The notes below the pieces were generated by a model. It had not been told where the DNA came from and did not search any database. It saw only the letters and a list, made by a program, of their open reading frames with translations. From Alentia gelatinosa (Eukaryota; Annelida; Polychaeta; Phyllodocida; Polynoidae), in NCBI GenBank assembly GCA_950022655.1, contig OX465579.1, forward strand, positions 19,567,088 to 19,631,087: a DNA stretch of 64,000 nt. The letters run 5' to 3'. The position numbers were made by a program, and so were the translations under genes. Positions 24,250 to 35,991 of this stretch are shown in pieces. Numbering within the stretch: the stretch's first letter is position 1; every line of letters starts with the position of its first letter.

Positions 24250-25050
24250 GTTTCTGTATAAATTCAACATGGTGGCACACTGCTTTGCTGGATCCCCAGG
24301 TTTTGCAGAGTCGGAGTGACGGAGTGTGTGGAGGCACATTCGATGTGCTCCCTATTGATTGAACAGGGAACTTACTTAGCACATTATTGCAGCCAACTTC
24401 CACTAGACAGCACCACAGTCCACTCACCACTGCTGCATCTGGCAGGCACCTGGTGATGGTGTATGGGCGCCATGTTGGCCAGCTAGAATAGGTGGGCTGA
24501 TGGAAGAGTGCGTTAAAAAAAAGAGACATTTTCGGCCAGCCAGGAGCTCAGCTGAGAGGCTGGCCTAGTGTAAAGACAACACCTAGTTGGTGGAACACAC
24601 CCTTTTTCTACTGCCAAGGCCATTCATTGGGAAATAAATGTACTCAGCGATTTTATAGTAAAAATAGTTGGGCTCGATTCTACCTTTGCCAGACGGATCC
24701 GTCGGGTCTGTGACAATCTGCATCAATCAATTCGATGTACGCACTTCACCGACCTGATTTTATTGCTTTTCCCGACGGGTTGGGCATTACTATCATGTCA
24801 GATATGAACGACTCTCCCCGACCTTAAGATTTCGGTGTACACACATTCACTGACTGTTCCCGATTCTGAACAGGCCATTTAAATAGCAATACTACATATT
24901 GCTCAGTCCGATTTACAAGTGCCTTATTATTTCGGTTTGACCTGTAGGTCAAGACCGAAATATATTAGGGGAGATGGGGAACGGTTTTTGCGGCTTACAT
25001 TATAATACATTACAGTAATATATTCTGAATAATTAGACCCTCGATACCCT
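24250..25050. other. Intergenic stretch without a supported gene
   Basis: Mixed-composition sequence. Short open frames have no recognisable motif. No RNA gene signatures were found. Confidence 0.35.
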
Positions 25051-25054
25051 CGAT

Positions 25055-25800
25055 ACCGGGTCCGCACCCGGCGACAGTAGTGTATTTTTATATATTGTGT
25101 AGGCACCCGTTGCGGTTCAATGAATACCTACTAGCGGGTGGGGCTTGCTCTGGTCAGATGTGGTCTGCACCTGGCGACAGTAGTGTATTTTTATATATTG
25201 CAACAGGCTTCCACCTCTCTCCCTCCCTCCCTCCCTCCCTCCCTCCCTCCCTCCCTAGCGGCTGGGTTCCGCGGGTGCCGATACCAGACACGTTGGATGG
25301 AATCAGGTCAAATAGGTCACTAGCACACCCGTTATAGTTCAATGAATACCTACTAGCGAGTGGGGTCCGCACCCGGTGACAGTAGTGTATTTTTATATAT
25401 TGCAACATGCTTCCACCTCCCTCCCTCCCTCCCTCCCTCCCTCGTAGGTATCCATTGAACCGCAACGGGCGCCTGCCATATGTGGGGTGCGTTCGATCCT
25501 TATATTTATGTTACGTTGAGCCTCTGACCTATGTTTTGTGTGTTGGTGACCTATTTGACCTGATTCCCTCAAACACGTCTGGTATCGGCACCCGTTGCGG
25601 TTCAAAGAATACCTACTCGCGGGTGGGGCCCCACAGGTCAGATGTGGTCTGCACCTGGCGACAGTAGTGTATTTTTATATATTCCAACAGGCTTCCACCT
25701 CCCTCCCTCCCTCCCTCCCTCCCTCCCTCCCTCCCTCCCTCCCTCCCTCCCTCCCTCCCTCCCTCCCTCCCTCCCTCCCTCCCTCCCTCCCTCCCTCCCT
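25055..25800 (+). repeat. Tandem repeat of three to four units, each carrying a (CCCT)n tract
   Basis: Units of about 120-300 bp share, in order: cacccgttgcggttcaatga, atacctactagcg, tccgcacccggcgacagtag, tgtatttttatatattgcaa, caggcttccacctc, then a (CCCT)n microsatellite (25216-25256, 25416-25443, 25699-25800). The third microsatellite is the longest, at about 25 units. A spacer with accagacacgttgg appears in two units, once inverted. It explains the poly-Pro-Ser and poly-Gly-Arg open frames. Confidence 0.85.
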
Positions 25801-26594
25801 TTTATTTCTTAAAACATGTATACATGTAACCGAAATCATGGCAATGCTATTTCTACTATTAATCCTTGTATTGATTTGTAGGGTAGAGAGAGGTAATGAT
25901 AAATCTGGAAACCGTTCCCCGATATCTTAATTGGATCCGAAGTTATTAAACTTTGAATTAATTTCTATGATTCCACACCAGCGGCCCATGGCTCACCCCG
26001 GCTCGGCTCCCGGCGGCTCTTTTTGATCTTATCCCGGGTAATTTGCGAGGTTATAGAAGGAGGAGGTGTGATCGGGAATAGTGTAGATGTTGATGTCTTA
26101 GGTATAGGACATCAAAATTTTATTCCCGGCTCTCACCGAGCCGATGTTCTGGATTAATCGGGAACAAATTTAGGTGTCTAATAGGCTTTCTACATGCACA
26201 AAACCGCTAAGTGTGGCACCCCTTTTCGCACTTCCCTGCAATTAAGTACCACCCTCCCCCCACCCCATGTGACAAATCAGTCGTAAACTTTTAGGGATAA
26301 GCATGGGAAAAAGAGGCTAATAGTTCATTGTAAACTCGTATAACTTTCTGTTAGACATTTGTTATATTCACATTCTCTGATCTTTTTCCAGTGCACATTT
26401 CCGATGTCCATCCGTTCCTCACGCTTTGGAGCAGCTCGCTAGTGATAAAGACCATTTCCTGATTCACCGAAGTTAGACACCAAGTATGTTGGTGGCGCAC
26501 AGTTCTGAAAACCATGTAGTAACGGTACTACAAAGCAGATATTACTTGTACAGCAGACAACCGACACTGATAACAATTTGCAGCTCAGTCGGCG

Positions 26595-29372
26595 ATGATG
26601 CTGCGATACCGTCGGGTGGTGTTGGGAGGAGTATTTCTGTTCATCTTCTTCGTCGTCCTTGACTGGCTCATCTTTCCCAACCGTGCTCCGCGTATCGAGT
26701 CCGCTCAGACGGAGTTCCTGCTGGAGCATGTGGCATCTCGGACCAGTCAGCAGGCAGCGGATGGGGTGATTGGCGTAAAACGACGAGATCCTTTAGAAGA
26801 GGAACAGCTCCTGCCGGTCCGTCACCAGTTATGGCACTGGTTGCCTGGTGTTTCGGGTCAGAAACAGCGGGCCGACATCCCCCAGATCGCCGCTATGAAG
26901 AAGAAGCTGTCGTTACTTAATAAAAACGGTACAAGTCAAGATGAGCCCAAGCTCTTAGATGTTATTAGCAAGTTCTGGCTGCGACCGCCGCCTGCGGAAC
27001 CGTACAACCTGTACGACCCTATCGCCAGAGATTTCTCCAAAGGCCAGAGTGCTATCGTGGACGAAATCCTGCAGCAAAAGGTAATGATATCTTACTGGTT
27101 GCCACAAGTGAGGGGGGAACATCATGATTCATTATTTCAAGCTTAGTGATTTTTTCAGGGAAACTAGGATTTTTAAAGATTTAAAGGAGATTGACTCGTA
27201 TAATGGAAAACTGCAATTTCCAGATCCCTGCATTTTTTGTATAATGTTTTTTTAATGACGGAATTCTGTGGTATGCTGTCCTTCAACTGGATTGTAATTT
27301 TTCAATGATAATATTGTAACTTGTTTATTATTCCAACAGTACCAATTTGATGTTATTACATGTTATCTATCCTGTTTATTATATGCCTTATTTTGCGTCC
27401 GTAAACTCTGATTCCTATTCTACTTTTATTTTGCAGGAAGATGGATTCTTTGTCGAATGTGGTGCGCTTGATGGCGAAACTCGATCAAATACTTTATTTT
27501 TCGAAAGGCAGCGAGGGTGGTCCGGACTTCTCATTGAAGCTGGACCTTTGAATTACAGAAAGTTGATCCGAAAGAACAGACAGGCCTACAGCAGCCCTGC
27601 CTGTTTAGGAGTTCACCCATACCCAACAAAGGTAGGCTTTCGATAGAAATATAGTCTAATATGGAAGTATTTGGTTTGTTTTTTAATACTATGGAAAGTG
27701 GATTTCTCTAAAATTGGATTCCTTGGAATGAAGGAATGCTGCCATCTTTGTATTGTTTTGTATACATATATTCTAATTGTAAAATTTCTGGTTTGGGAAT
27801 CAAGAAAAATATTATGTTTTATTCAAAGGTGACAGCTTTCCACTTATCCATGGAAATCTACTTTGTCATTTTTAGTATATAAGATAACCTTTGCATGTGT
27901 GAAATAGAGTTATGTTAAGTGAGCCTCAGTCACACCAACAAAACAGTGATTTGAACTTCCCCACACACCCTCAGCCCCTTGCAGTGTCAGACACTGGTGT
28001 GTGTTCCACAGTCTCTCGGTTTTTCGGCAATAAATTTCACATTGAAAATATTTCCTCTCTTATTTCGGACTCAGGCAAGTGTCATCCTTGTAGATAACAC
28101 CGCTGAATAAAGCAACAGATGGTGCCGGATGTAACACAAAGATGCGAATACACACATGCAAACATTTTATAAATGAAATGTTTGCCTTTAATACTTTCCC
28201 TATGTAATTGTATTAAAAACTGTTATCGTGATTAAACATCCACAACTGTACCGGGGTATGCTCTATTGATAATAATATTTGCGAAATTCAAAACATCATA
28301 CATTACAGTATGGATGTTATTGTATACTCTCTATGATTACATCTATTCCGTGATCTATCATATTATGTAGCTCCTAATCTACTTGTATAGTGTTCAACTA
28401 AATCTAGCTACATGGAGATCCAGTACATACAGATAAATATAAACTAAATTAAAAAATATATAAACTATGTCTCAAAGCCCAATGGCATATTATTTTGGCG
28501 TATGCTGAAGTAGAGTAAGCTGAACGTGTTTGATATTTCACATGACCCTTCACTTGCGAGGGATTCTTGGCCAAGCAGCCACACACTATGCACCCTTTTC
28601 ACTATGACGTTTTCATTTTGAACACACCTACCTCTCTGTAGTGTGCATAGGGATCGGCTATTATCTTCGCCTGGTATAAACATCCATATGCTTAATATTA
28701 GAAACTCATACTCAACAGGCTTGCGAGTACAGTAACATTTACCCAACGGATGATAAACAGATAAGTATTTCCAAGCTAAGATGAAATCAGAAACATATTC
28801 GTGCTCGGCCTGAATCCCCATTTGCCATCTCATTTGGAGTGCTTCTGTATATTCACTCGGCTATCGCCTCGTTCATATTACTGCGCACTCCAAACTCGAT
28901 GGCGTACGAGGACACACACCAAACACTCATCAATTTCTTTCTTATTGTCCAGATGAGGAAAAACAAGTTATTCTTTGTATTGCTTTTCCAGATGTACTTT
29001 CACAGAGGTAAAAACCGAGGTCGCTTAATAGATGGCAAGGCAGCCTTGGACTGGGTGCGAAAGCAAGCAATGAATGTATGGTTGATGGAAGTCCAGTGTT
29101 TTCCGCTGTTTTCCCTCCTTCTAGCCATGAACCGCACTAAGGTGGACTATTTCAGTCTCGATGTAGAAGGGGTGGAGTTAGAAGTTTTACAAACAATACC
29201 TTGGGACAAGGTGGACATTAGGGTGTTGACTGTGGAGTATGCCCACGGTAAAGCTGGCAAGGCTACACTTCAGAAGTACATGGAGGATCAGGGCTATGAG
29301 ACCATCACCGAGCTCAACAGAGAGGACAACCAAGTCCATGATCTCGTCTTCAAAAAGACTGTCCTTGATTGA
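26595..29372 (+). CDS. Star-like type II membrane protein with FkbM-type methyltransferase-fold domain, 3 exons
   Basis: Exons are 26595-27080, 27437-27631 and 28992-29372, with gt/ag borders and phase 0 junctions, giving 353 codons. Residues about 9-28 (VLGGVFLFIFFVVLDWLIF) form a single N-terminal membrane anchor after a basic MLRYRR, so a type II protein with a luminal C-terminus. Exon 2 has GFFVECGALDGETRSNTLFF and GWSGLLIEAGPLNYRKLI. Exon 3 has VDYFSLDVEGVELEVLQTIP, WDKVDI and VEYAHGK, the FkbM (Methyltransf_21) core. This pattern is that of Drosophila Star, which helps EGF-ligand precursors leave the ER. Whether the family has enzyme activity is unknown. The start ATG at 26595 is followed at once by a second Met. 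Intron 2 (27632-28991) holds double-hairpin element H2 and a dispersed repeat. Confidence 0.85.
27826..28130 (+). repeat. Dispersed repeat B, copy 1, in intron 2 of the Star-like gene
   Basis: Shares with 30885-31160 the ordered blocks: cagctttcca, ccatggaaatctacttt, tttgcatgtgtgaa, gcctcagtcacaccaa, aaaacag, cccacacaccctcagcccct and, at the end, acaccgctgaataa. A shorter copy is at 37246-37330. Confidence 0.65.
28661..28930 (+). repeat. Double-hairpin element H2 (in intron 2 of the Star-like gene)
   Basis: First hairpin 28661-28788 with the conserved block CCATATGCTTAATATTAG then AAACTCATACTCAACAGGC, closing near AAGCTAAGATGAAATCAG. The second hairpin pairs GCCATCTCATTTGGAGTGC (28824-28842) with GCACTCCAAACTCGATGGC (28885-28903) around the core ATTCACTCGGCTATCGCCTC. 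The arms differ from H1, H3, H4 and H5 but match each other. Confidence 0.85.
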
Positions 29373-29644
29373 CATGTGAATTCTCATTGTACATTTTCTT
29401 TCGATTCGTGTTCCAACGAGTTACGCATGAATTAGAGTGGATGGCTACTTAAGAAATTCATCTTTTTTTTGCTCTATTTCGCATTTGTTATTACCCACCT
29501 CACCTCCAAGAAATTCATCATGTTTAGTTATATTGTGTCTGGTATATACAGAGTTCATGGGACTACTGTCATTCTGTCATTCTCCTATCTAATGAGTTAT
29601 AAAATGGCGTTTTAATGATTCGCAGGAATATGATAATGAGACAT

Positions 29645-29800
29645 GGTTAGTGTAACTGAATTACATCTGTTCCTTGTTGTTTTAGTAAGACGTGGCATAT
29701 GTGCTTTCATTGGCCAAAAAAAGGTCTTTTGTTGTTTTAATGGGAATGTTTTTGACCAAAACATCTCGGAACAGATTCCATTAAGTCACACTAAAAATGT
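29645..29800. mobile_element. MITE family C, copy 1
   Basis: TTAGTGTAACTGAATTACAT and CTGTTCCTTGTTGTTTTAGT on the left are matched by an inverted right end (accaaaacatctcggaacag, attccattaagtcacactaa) with a few mismatches. About 155 bp, no ORF. Confidence 0.65.
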
Positions 29801-30130
29801 TTCCATATATCAAAAAGCGCACACAATACATACGAGCAGTGGTGCGTAACTATTGAAAGTACGTGTATGGGTGTATGATAAAGCATCTTCTACTTACTGT
29901 CGTGGCAGAAGCTGCCTTTTATGTTGATTTTGATAAGACTTAACATTGTATTATTATATACCTGTGAACGAATGTCCCACACTTTCTAATCAGCTGTACG
30001 GATTCTGTTCATGCACACTGTGCAGAACTACCGGTAATAATGTGTGCACTCTGTACCACGTACATGTAATTTTTTGTAAAATGACATTTTTAATTATTTC
30101 CACGTGCCCGGTATGCAATAATAAGGATAC

Positions 30131-30256
30131 AAAGTGTCTCTGAATTACATAGATCTGTTCCGTGTTGTTTAGGTCAGAAAAATTCACTTCTTAGAACTTG
30201 GTGAATATTTCTGACGCAAAACAACACAGCACAGATTTCATTTAGCCACGCTAACG
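30131..30256. mobile_element. MITE family C, copy 2
   Basis: The left end (tctctgaattacatagatct, gttccgtgttgtttaggtca) and inverted right end (tttctgacgcaaaacaacac, agcacagatttcatttagcc) resemble copy 1 at 29645-29800. The interior differs, giving a near-perfect hairpin of about 125 bp. Confidence 0.65.
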
Positions 30257-30820
30257 ATGTCGCCATTAATGATACCGTATTGACTTCCAATATATTGTCT
30301 AGATATGAGCCCGAGTACTCAAATATGTTAGGAACAAAATATTTTACGATCAATTACATATATACCAGGGGACCTGTATATTCGATTTCTTGATATATGT
30401 ACATTCCCAATATCTTTTGTTTGTATTTTCTTTTGTTTTATTCTCAAAACTTATAAATTTTGTGAAATCAAAATACCTGGGTAAAATAGAGGTAAATGAT
30501 ACTTTTACCCGCAGGTACATTCCGATATTGCTGCTCTAACTTTCATTTATCTATAGTATTTTATGACATTACGCGAACATTTTGTATGGGTTTCTGCTAA
30601 TTAGTATGCGGGTTATAACTGCTTACCATGTAAAGCGTGTGTTCCACCTGGCTGGCTGAAGGCATGAAAAGTGCACCATGTGACACAGTTTGGTGGTCGG
30701 CATGTGCCGCCCATGTGAGCTCACAGTATATAGAGACTGGTGCGGTGGAGCACATCAGCCCTACACACCCACCAGCAGTGACCATGTTGCCATGAACCAT
30801 CAAAACCTAATGAATTAAGT

Positions 30821-31323
30821 GGTGATTCCACCAACACACAAGATCTAGTCAGATTAGTCCCGATTTGGGTGTCTTGCTAAGTCGGGCTAAGTTTGAAATT
30901 CAGAGATGTCAGTTTTCCATTTTTCCGTGGAAATCCACTTTTTCATATTCAGTCTACGTAATTGCTTTTCCTTGTGTCGAACAAAGATAATATTGATTTA
31001 GCCTCATTTACGCCAATAAAACAACCTCCCCACAGACTCACTCAGCCCCATGCCATGGCCGACAAGGACATATTATCCAAATTGTCCTGGTCTCTTTCAG
31101 GCCGAAAAAAAATTTCCACATTTCTCCTGCACCCCATCTGACATCACTGTTGAATAATTGCCTATTTGTCGGGATGTGTCTTAAGGTGTTGCGGTGGTGG
31201 AGCACCAAAATATACACCCGACACCGCACGCCTACGTTTTGCGACAACGGAGGTATGACACATCGCGACACTGTAAGATATTATAAGATATATCATGACA
31301 GATCCACCCTGTTGGTGGAATCA
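30821..31323. mobile_element. MITE family A, copy 2, enlarged by a nested repeat-B insertion
   Basis: The ends GGTGATTCCACCAACAC and CTGTTGGTGGAATCAGCC form the same terminal inverted repeat as 23284-23534. The interior flanks share aagtcgggct and tgacacatcgcgacactgta with copy 1. Between about 30885 and 31160 lies a copy of dispersed repeat B, absent from copy 1, so the insertion is nested and family A is older here. Confidence 0.7.
30885..31160 (+). repeat. Dispersed repeat B, copy 2, nested in MITE A
   Basis: Ordered blocks gtcagttttccat, ttccgtggaaatccactttt, ccttgtgtcgaa, agcctcatttacgccaataa, cactcagccccatg and atcactgttgaataat parallel copy 1 at 27826-28130. Confidence 0.65.
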
Positions 31324-31339
31324 GCCCTTTAGGTTTCGC

Positions 31340-33040
31340 TGGTTAACAGCCGGCAGCAGGCAGTGGGATCCTACTTTATAAACAATGGCAATGCAGCGCT
31401 CGTTTGTTGCTATACCGCCAGCCCTGTGGAGCACACCTTTTAATTGCAATATAATATTGACACGCATTACAGGTAAGGTTTGGTAATACCAGGAAGTAAT
31501 TGCTACTTACGTTGGTAAACGGTAATCAGTAATAATAGCACTGCGTAAACTGGTGCTGAAAACAGTATTCCACATACAGGTATAGGTAGTATGTATTTGT
31601 GTTTTCCTCGCAATACTAATTCAGTAGGTAGTTCAGTAATAGGTTTTATTGTTCCACTGCCATGTTGCCGCCACCACTGAGTGTGTGACCTGCTCCACTC
31701 CACCGATTTCTATACTGGAACTAACACTGCCATGGTGGCCATACTGTCGTACCAGTGGAGTACACGCCATACCAGTTGTACTGAATGATTGGATATTTAG
31801 GACAATTTATGTTTCTATCTATTATATATTAATCTCAGTCCCTTCAAGCGGGGTCTTCTCAACTCAGACTGTTAACAAACTATCTCAAGTCTCCATTTAC
31901 AAGCCATATCTGTATAAAATATTGATATCCTATTCTGAAACATATCATTTAGAAGCACTTTTGAAATATACAGACTGTAGGTTACGTTTCAGATTGAAAT
32001 ATACTAGACAGGTTTTCTATGTAGGTCACGTGAATAGCGATCTAGTGTTCAAATTATTTACATTTTATTTTATATCATTTACGTATTTATTAGATGTATC
32101 ATATTGGAAATTATGGTGCTTTCTTAAGTGTTATTTATTGCTATTTAACTAATGAATTATATATAATGTTCTGCTTTGCCTTTTGTAGAGTGTTGTAAAT
32201 GTTTGGACTGTTAATAAAAAAAACTTGCTGTACATAATTTATATGCAGCCAAAGTAATGCGGAAGTGTTTTCGGCCAAATACATTACCTGCCTTTGATTT
32301 TTAAAAATCACTATTATATTGATTTCTTAAATCGCCATTATACAGCAACTTTTATTTTTGTCCCTGCTTAGGATACAGACCGCCGAATACTGTCAATAGA
32401 TATTAATAATTGTATCAGCAGAAAATTTGTTATTTCATATGTAGAAATCAGTAAAATTCTTTCTGCTTGGTGCGTACGGTGATCTGGTGGGATCTGTGTT
32501 TCGAGTTCCAGCGGGAAAAATTGCCAGCAGTCGCTAAAGCTGTACGCCTAGTCTTCCGATTCATTCCATATGTAGAAATACTGAAAACATCAATTTCGCT
32601 TTGATACTACTTACAGTCACAGTTAAATCATGTAGGACCTCTCATACCTATATTGAATTTCGCATCCATTCACGTTTATAAATATAATAACTAGGAGCAA
32701 CTAGTATGTTTATCATTGATGAATGATCGTAGAATTATGAAGAAATTATGAAGTTTTTGGTTTATTCAGTATATGGGCCATTTTCTGTAAGCCATTTGAA
32801 CCCAGTCAACCTGATTTTTCAACAGCCAGGCTAGGGTCCAAAATATATCAAGCAACAGGAGGTCAATGAAGTATTTCGGTCTCTAGTGATTGCTCAGTCA
32901 GCTGAGCATGCCTCCCTCAGACACTGGCATTCTGTTCCTTCCTTAATTGCCCACTGTTAGCACGCAGTTAGTGAAGGGTTAGTTTTTTGCAGCAGGCTCA
33001 AAGCCAATGTTACCCATCTAACCTTTAGGCAGGGTGGTCC
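31340..33040. other. Intergenic stretch, no gene supported
   Basis: AT-rich. One open frame of 167 codons (31649-32152 plus) is aromatic- and Tyr/Leu-rich, has no recognised motif and looks fortuitous. No RNA genes seen. Confidence 0.4.
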
Positions 33041-33046
33041 ATGCTC

Positions 33047-33048
<2 letters not shown>

Positions 33049-33096
<48 letters not shown>

Positions 33097-33160
33097 TAAC
33101 GATAATAATGGTAATAATAGTAATGGTAATAGTAATAATAATGATAATAGCGAATACTGT
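33049..33160 (+). repeat. Microsatellite (AAT)n with TAATGG/TAATAG variants
   Basis: About fifteen perfect AAT units are followed by an interrupted tail of related trinucleotides. Confidence 0.95.
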
Positions 33161-33467
33161 TCCTATGTGTGTGTGTCAAAATATAACTAGCAATATCACT
33201 CCCTATTGGCTTCAAAGACAAATTTAAGAAACCAATAAAAAATATCCAATTTTTTACATTTTTTATTCCAAGTTTTTATTAACACTGGAGATTTACGCCT
33301 AGAGTTCTTCATGATCCTTACCTACCGGTGGCTCCAGTACCAGTGAGCAAAGTCCATGTGTTGTTACCTTATTTGGGTATACAAGGTGTACATTGAAACG
33401 AGTCCCCAGACTGTGAACGGAACCCAGTTAAGATAAAAATTTTGAAAAAAGTCCACAAACAGTTCCT

Positions 33468-35991
33468 TCATTGAGCAGCTTGGGCCAGCTCTTCCATGGC
33501 CTGCTGCTCCTTCTCGGTGATCTCGTAGTAGGAGGCCCGGTCTTCGTCTTCGTGTATGACGACTCCCGGCACATACTTGCCCACCCCAGCCCGACCGAGC
33601 TTCTTTGGGTGGAGACAAGCACAGCAGGGGAAGATATCACAGCAGCAGGTGCACGCTTTTTTCTGTAAGCAGACCTGGGGAAAAAGATAAATAACAAGGG
33701 AATTACTGCAGTAAACAGCCACCTTAAAGGAATGCTAACAATATTTTTAAATCAGAACATTGTGGTCAGCAAGTCTTGCAAACTTATCGAATTAGGTCAT
33801 TGTAATCTTCAAATTACCTTTATCTTAATGTAAAAATCTCACCCTTACACATTTACTAAGGTAAGGGTCTTTTTACATCACACAGTATAGTGAGCCCACT
33901 AAAATAAAAGATGGTCTTGCTCAAAACACCATTTCCGAATAGTGGCGCTCAGAACTTTGAATATACGTCATTCTCCAATCTTTTAAATGCATAATTTTGA
34001 TACACTCGGCAACTGCCATAGTAACTTCGTAGTAAACTTCTTCAAGAAACGATTTTAGTAAAGTACACATAAATAGAAGCAAATGAGACTAAAAACGAAA
34101 TCCTAGCCTCTAACCCCCATAGCTTAATGACTAAGCCTCGATCTTATTGGCCTCTGGCCTTAGCGGTCTCACTTTGGCTTCCTCTCCTTGATAAACCATA
34201 TGTCTGTCGAAATCTTCTTATTACTGCTGCGGGTGAAAGGTAGCTGCAGTAGGACTTGAACCCAAAACATTGGGATTACTAGTCTAGTGCTATAACCACC
34301 AAGCTAACTTAAAACCCTGTTGTGTTTGAGAACCTATATTCAGGTATTTAGTTCTCGTTATGAACTACATATCTTCAGCCACCTTAGTTCAGATAACCCT
34401 ATATCACAGAGGGCTAGGGTACATCAGTCTTAAAGCATATTCAAAATAATATACATTAAAAATAATAATTCATTAACTAAACATATTCAGGTGTGAGATT
34501 TCTCAGGGTTTTCCGGGATTTCCGGATTTTTTGTCCCAACGATCATTCTTGAGATAAATGTAATTCCGAGGAGAAAATATGTTAACATAATAAAAGGGCT
34601 ATGTCAGCTGAGGCCAGAAATTCAATTGAAATAACTTTTAAAAAGAAAGAAAAATCCCATGCCTGCATATTATTGTAAGAGATTTTGTACCTGGTAGTAG
34701 CATATTACAATAATGATAACGGCGATGCCCAGGGCGGGTACGAGAAACATCACGCGTAACTTCTTATACCATGGGAGCTCTTCTTCTTCACCCTTTTTCG
34801 TCAGGTCTACAACCTGTTTTAACAAGAGATATAACCTTTAGTATACCTCCGTTCCATTAAGCAGATTGTAGTAATAGGCTTGTAATAGAAATTATAGAAA
34901 TCAGCATATGATTTCAAAAACTTTTAAACGTCCAAACCTTATCTGTACACCATTCATTACGGATTTCATTTTAAAATTTTAAAATTTAGAAAACGTGGCA
35001 TGAACACTTCTAACCCCAACCGATGCTAAAAAAAAAAAATTAAAAAAAAATTCATTACGGATTTCAATCATCTTTCTAAAATACTTAGAATAAAGATAGA
35101 AACACAATTAAAACTTGTCGCAGAAAGACCTCTATAAAAAACTGTAATGCGTTGGATATATACTACTTTAGCATCCCCTCGTGGGTATTCACAGCAGAAG
35201 TATCAGCAAAACTTACTTCATAGTCTTTGTTTTCCTCCACCTTATGTGAAGGTGAGTGAGTGGCCACATCCCACTCTACATCACTCTCCTGACCGGCTAG
35301 AGCATCGGCTGACCACTCTGATGACCTTTCTGTCCTCTCCATTTGATCATCAGCAGACCTCCTGTCCCTGCCCCAGTGTGTGCCTGCATGGTTAAGTTAA
35401 AAGCATAACGGATAATTTTCCTTGAAATGAGTGGATGTATGGAAATTTCTGCTCATAGCCTTGCCAACATATTTCTTACCTCGTACTTCAAAACTTTCTT
35501 CATGGTGAAACTGTATGCGAACATTTATTCCGATCGCAGCTGAAACAATTGAAATATCTAATCTCAGTATACCGGGTAACAAAGTATTCATCAATTATAT
35601 CCCAGTAATCATTAGTAATTAATCCTTTGTGTGGCTATTAATATACAATGCCCACAGGCTCATCAAGACTAGATCTAGATTTCTAGATCTAGATCTATAC
35701 AACTTACAAGTTCAACTGTGTTTGGGTTTAGAAAGATGGACACCATACTGAAAAGGGGTAAATGAAATTGGTTAAATATCACCATCCAACGTTAATCCAC
35801 AGACAGGAGCTTGGAACTAGTGCAGTTTATAGGTTAGTAAAGAAATATATAATATAGATCTATGCATCGAGTTCAGTTTGTTGTGCTAAACAATAAATGT
35901 TACATGCCATGGTCAAGAGTCAAAAATGAGCATTACTTACTCGCTCCAAAATTGGATCCAATATCATTCAAATACTCTATCAATATGATAA
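33468..35991 (-). CDS. Unrecognised single-pass membrane protein with Cys-rich juxtamembrane region, 3' five exons
   Basis: Exons on the minus strand: 35991-35941, 35539-35480, 35383-35217, 34813-34691 and 33674-33468 (stop). All have ag/gt borders and compatible phases (1,1,0,0), giving about 201 codons. Visible features, in order: a short hydrophobic/mixed start (IILIEYLNDIGSNFGA); a polar acidic segment (exon 3, many Ser/Asp/Glu); a KKGEEEELPWYKKLR stretch; one membrane segment VMFLVPALGIAVIIIVICYY; then CLQKKACTCCCDIFPCCAC, a cysteine cluster likely palmitoylated or metal-binding. The tail KYVPGVVIHEDEDRASYYEI ends with a Glu/Gln-rich helix. I do not recognise the family. The first exon with the start codon was not found and should lie between 35992 and 36478, facing ferrochelatase exon 1. 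The splice pattern makes it a real gene. Confidence 0.75.
34095..34310 (-). repeat. tRNA-derived SINE in an intron of the membrane-protein gene
   Basis: On the minus strand TTAGCTTGGTGG (34308-34297) fits a pol III A box and GGGTTCAAGTCC (34263-34252) fits the B box, spaced as in a tRNA, with a cloverleaf-like head but an imperfect anticodon stem. About 150 bp of unrelated tail follows toward 34095. The imperfect stems and tail argue for a SINE rather than a tRNA gene. Confidence 0.6.
35667..35698. repeat. Short palindromic run of CTAGAT units
   Basis: Repeated agatctagat blocks form near-perfect self-complementary sequence around TTTCTAGATC. No function is evident. Confidence 0.7.

Noticed and set aside
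25154..25930. Pro-Ser and Gly-Arg rich open frames
   Set aside because: These are translations of CCCT microsatellites.
28074..28110. Extra exon of the Star-like gene (ag then ASVILVDN frame)
   Set aside because: It stops after about eleven codons, has no donor and lies in a dispersed repeat. Exons 2 and 3 join well without it.
31649..32152. 167-codon open frame on the plus strand
   Set aside because: Composition follows the AT-rich background (Tyr, Phe, Leu, Ile), there is no motif and no splice or start context.
34240..34310. tRNA gene on the minus strand
   Set aside because: A and B boxes are present but the anticodon and acceptor stems do not close and a SINE-like tail follows, so it was called a SINE.
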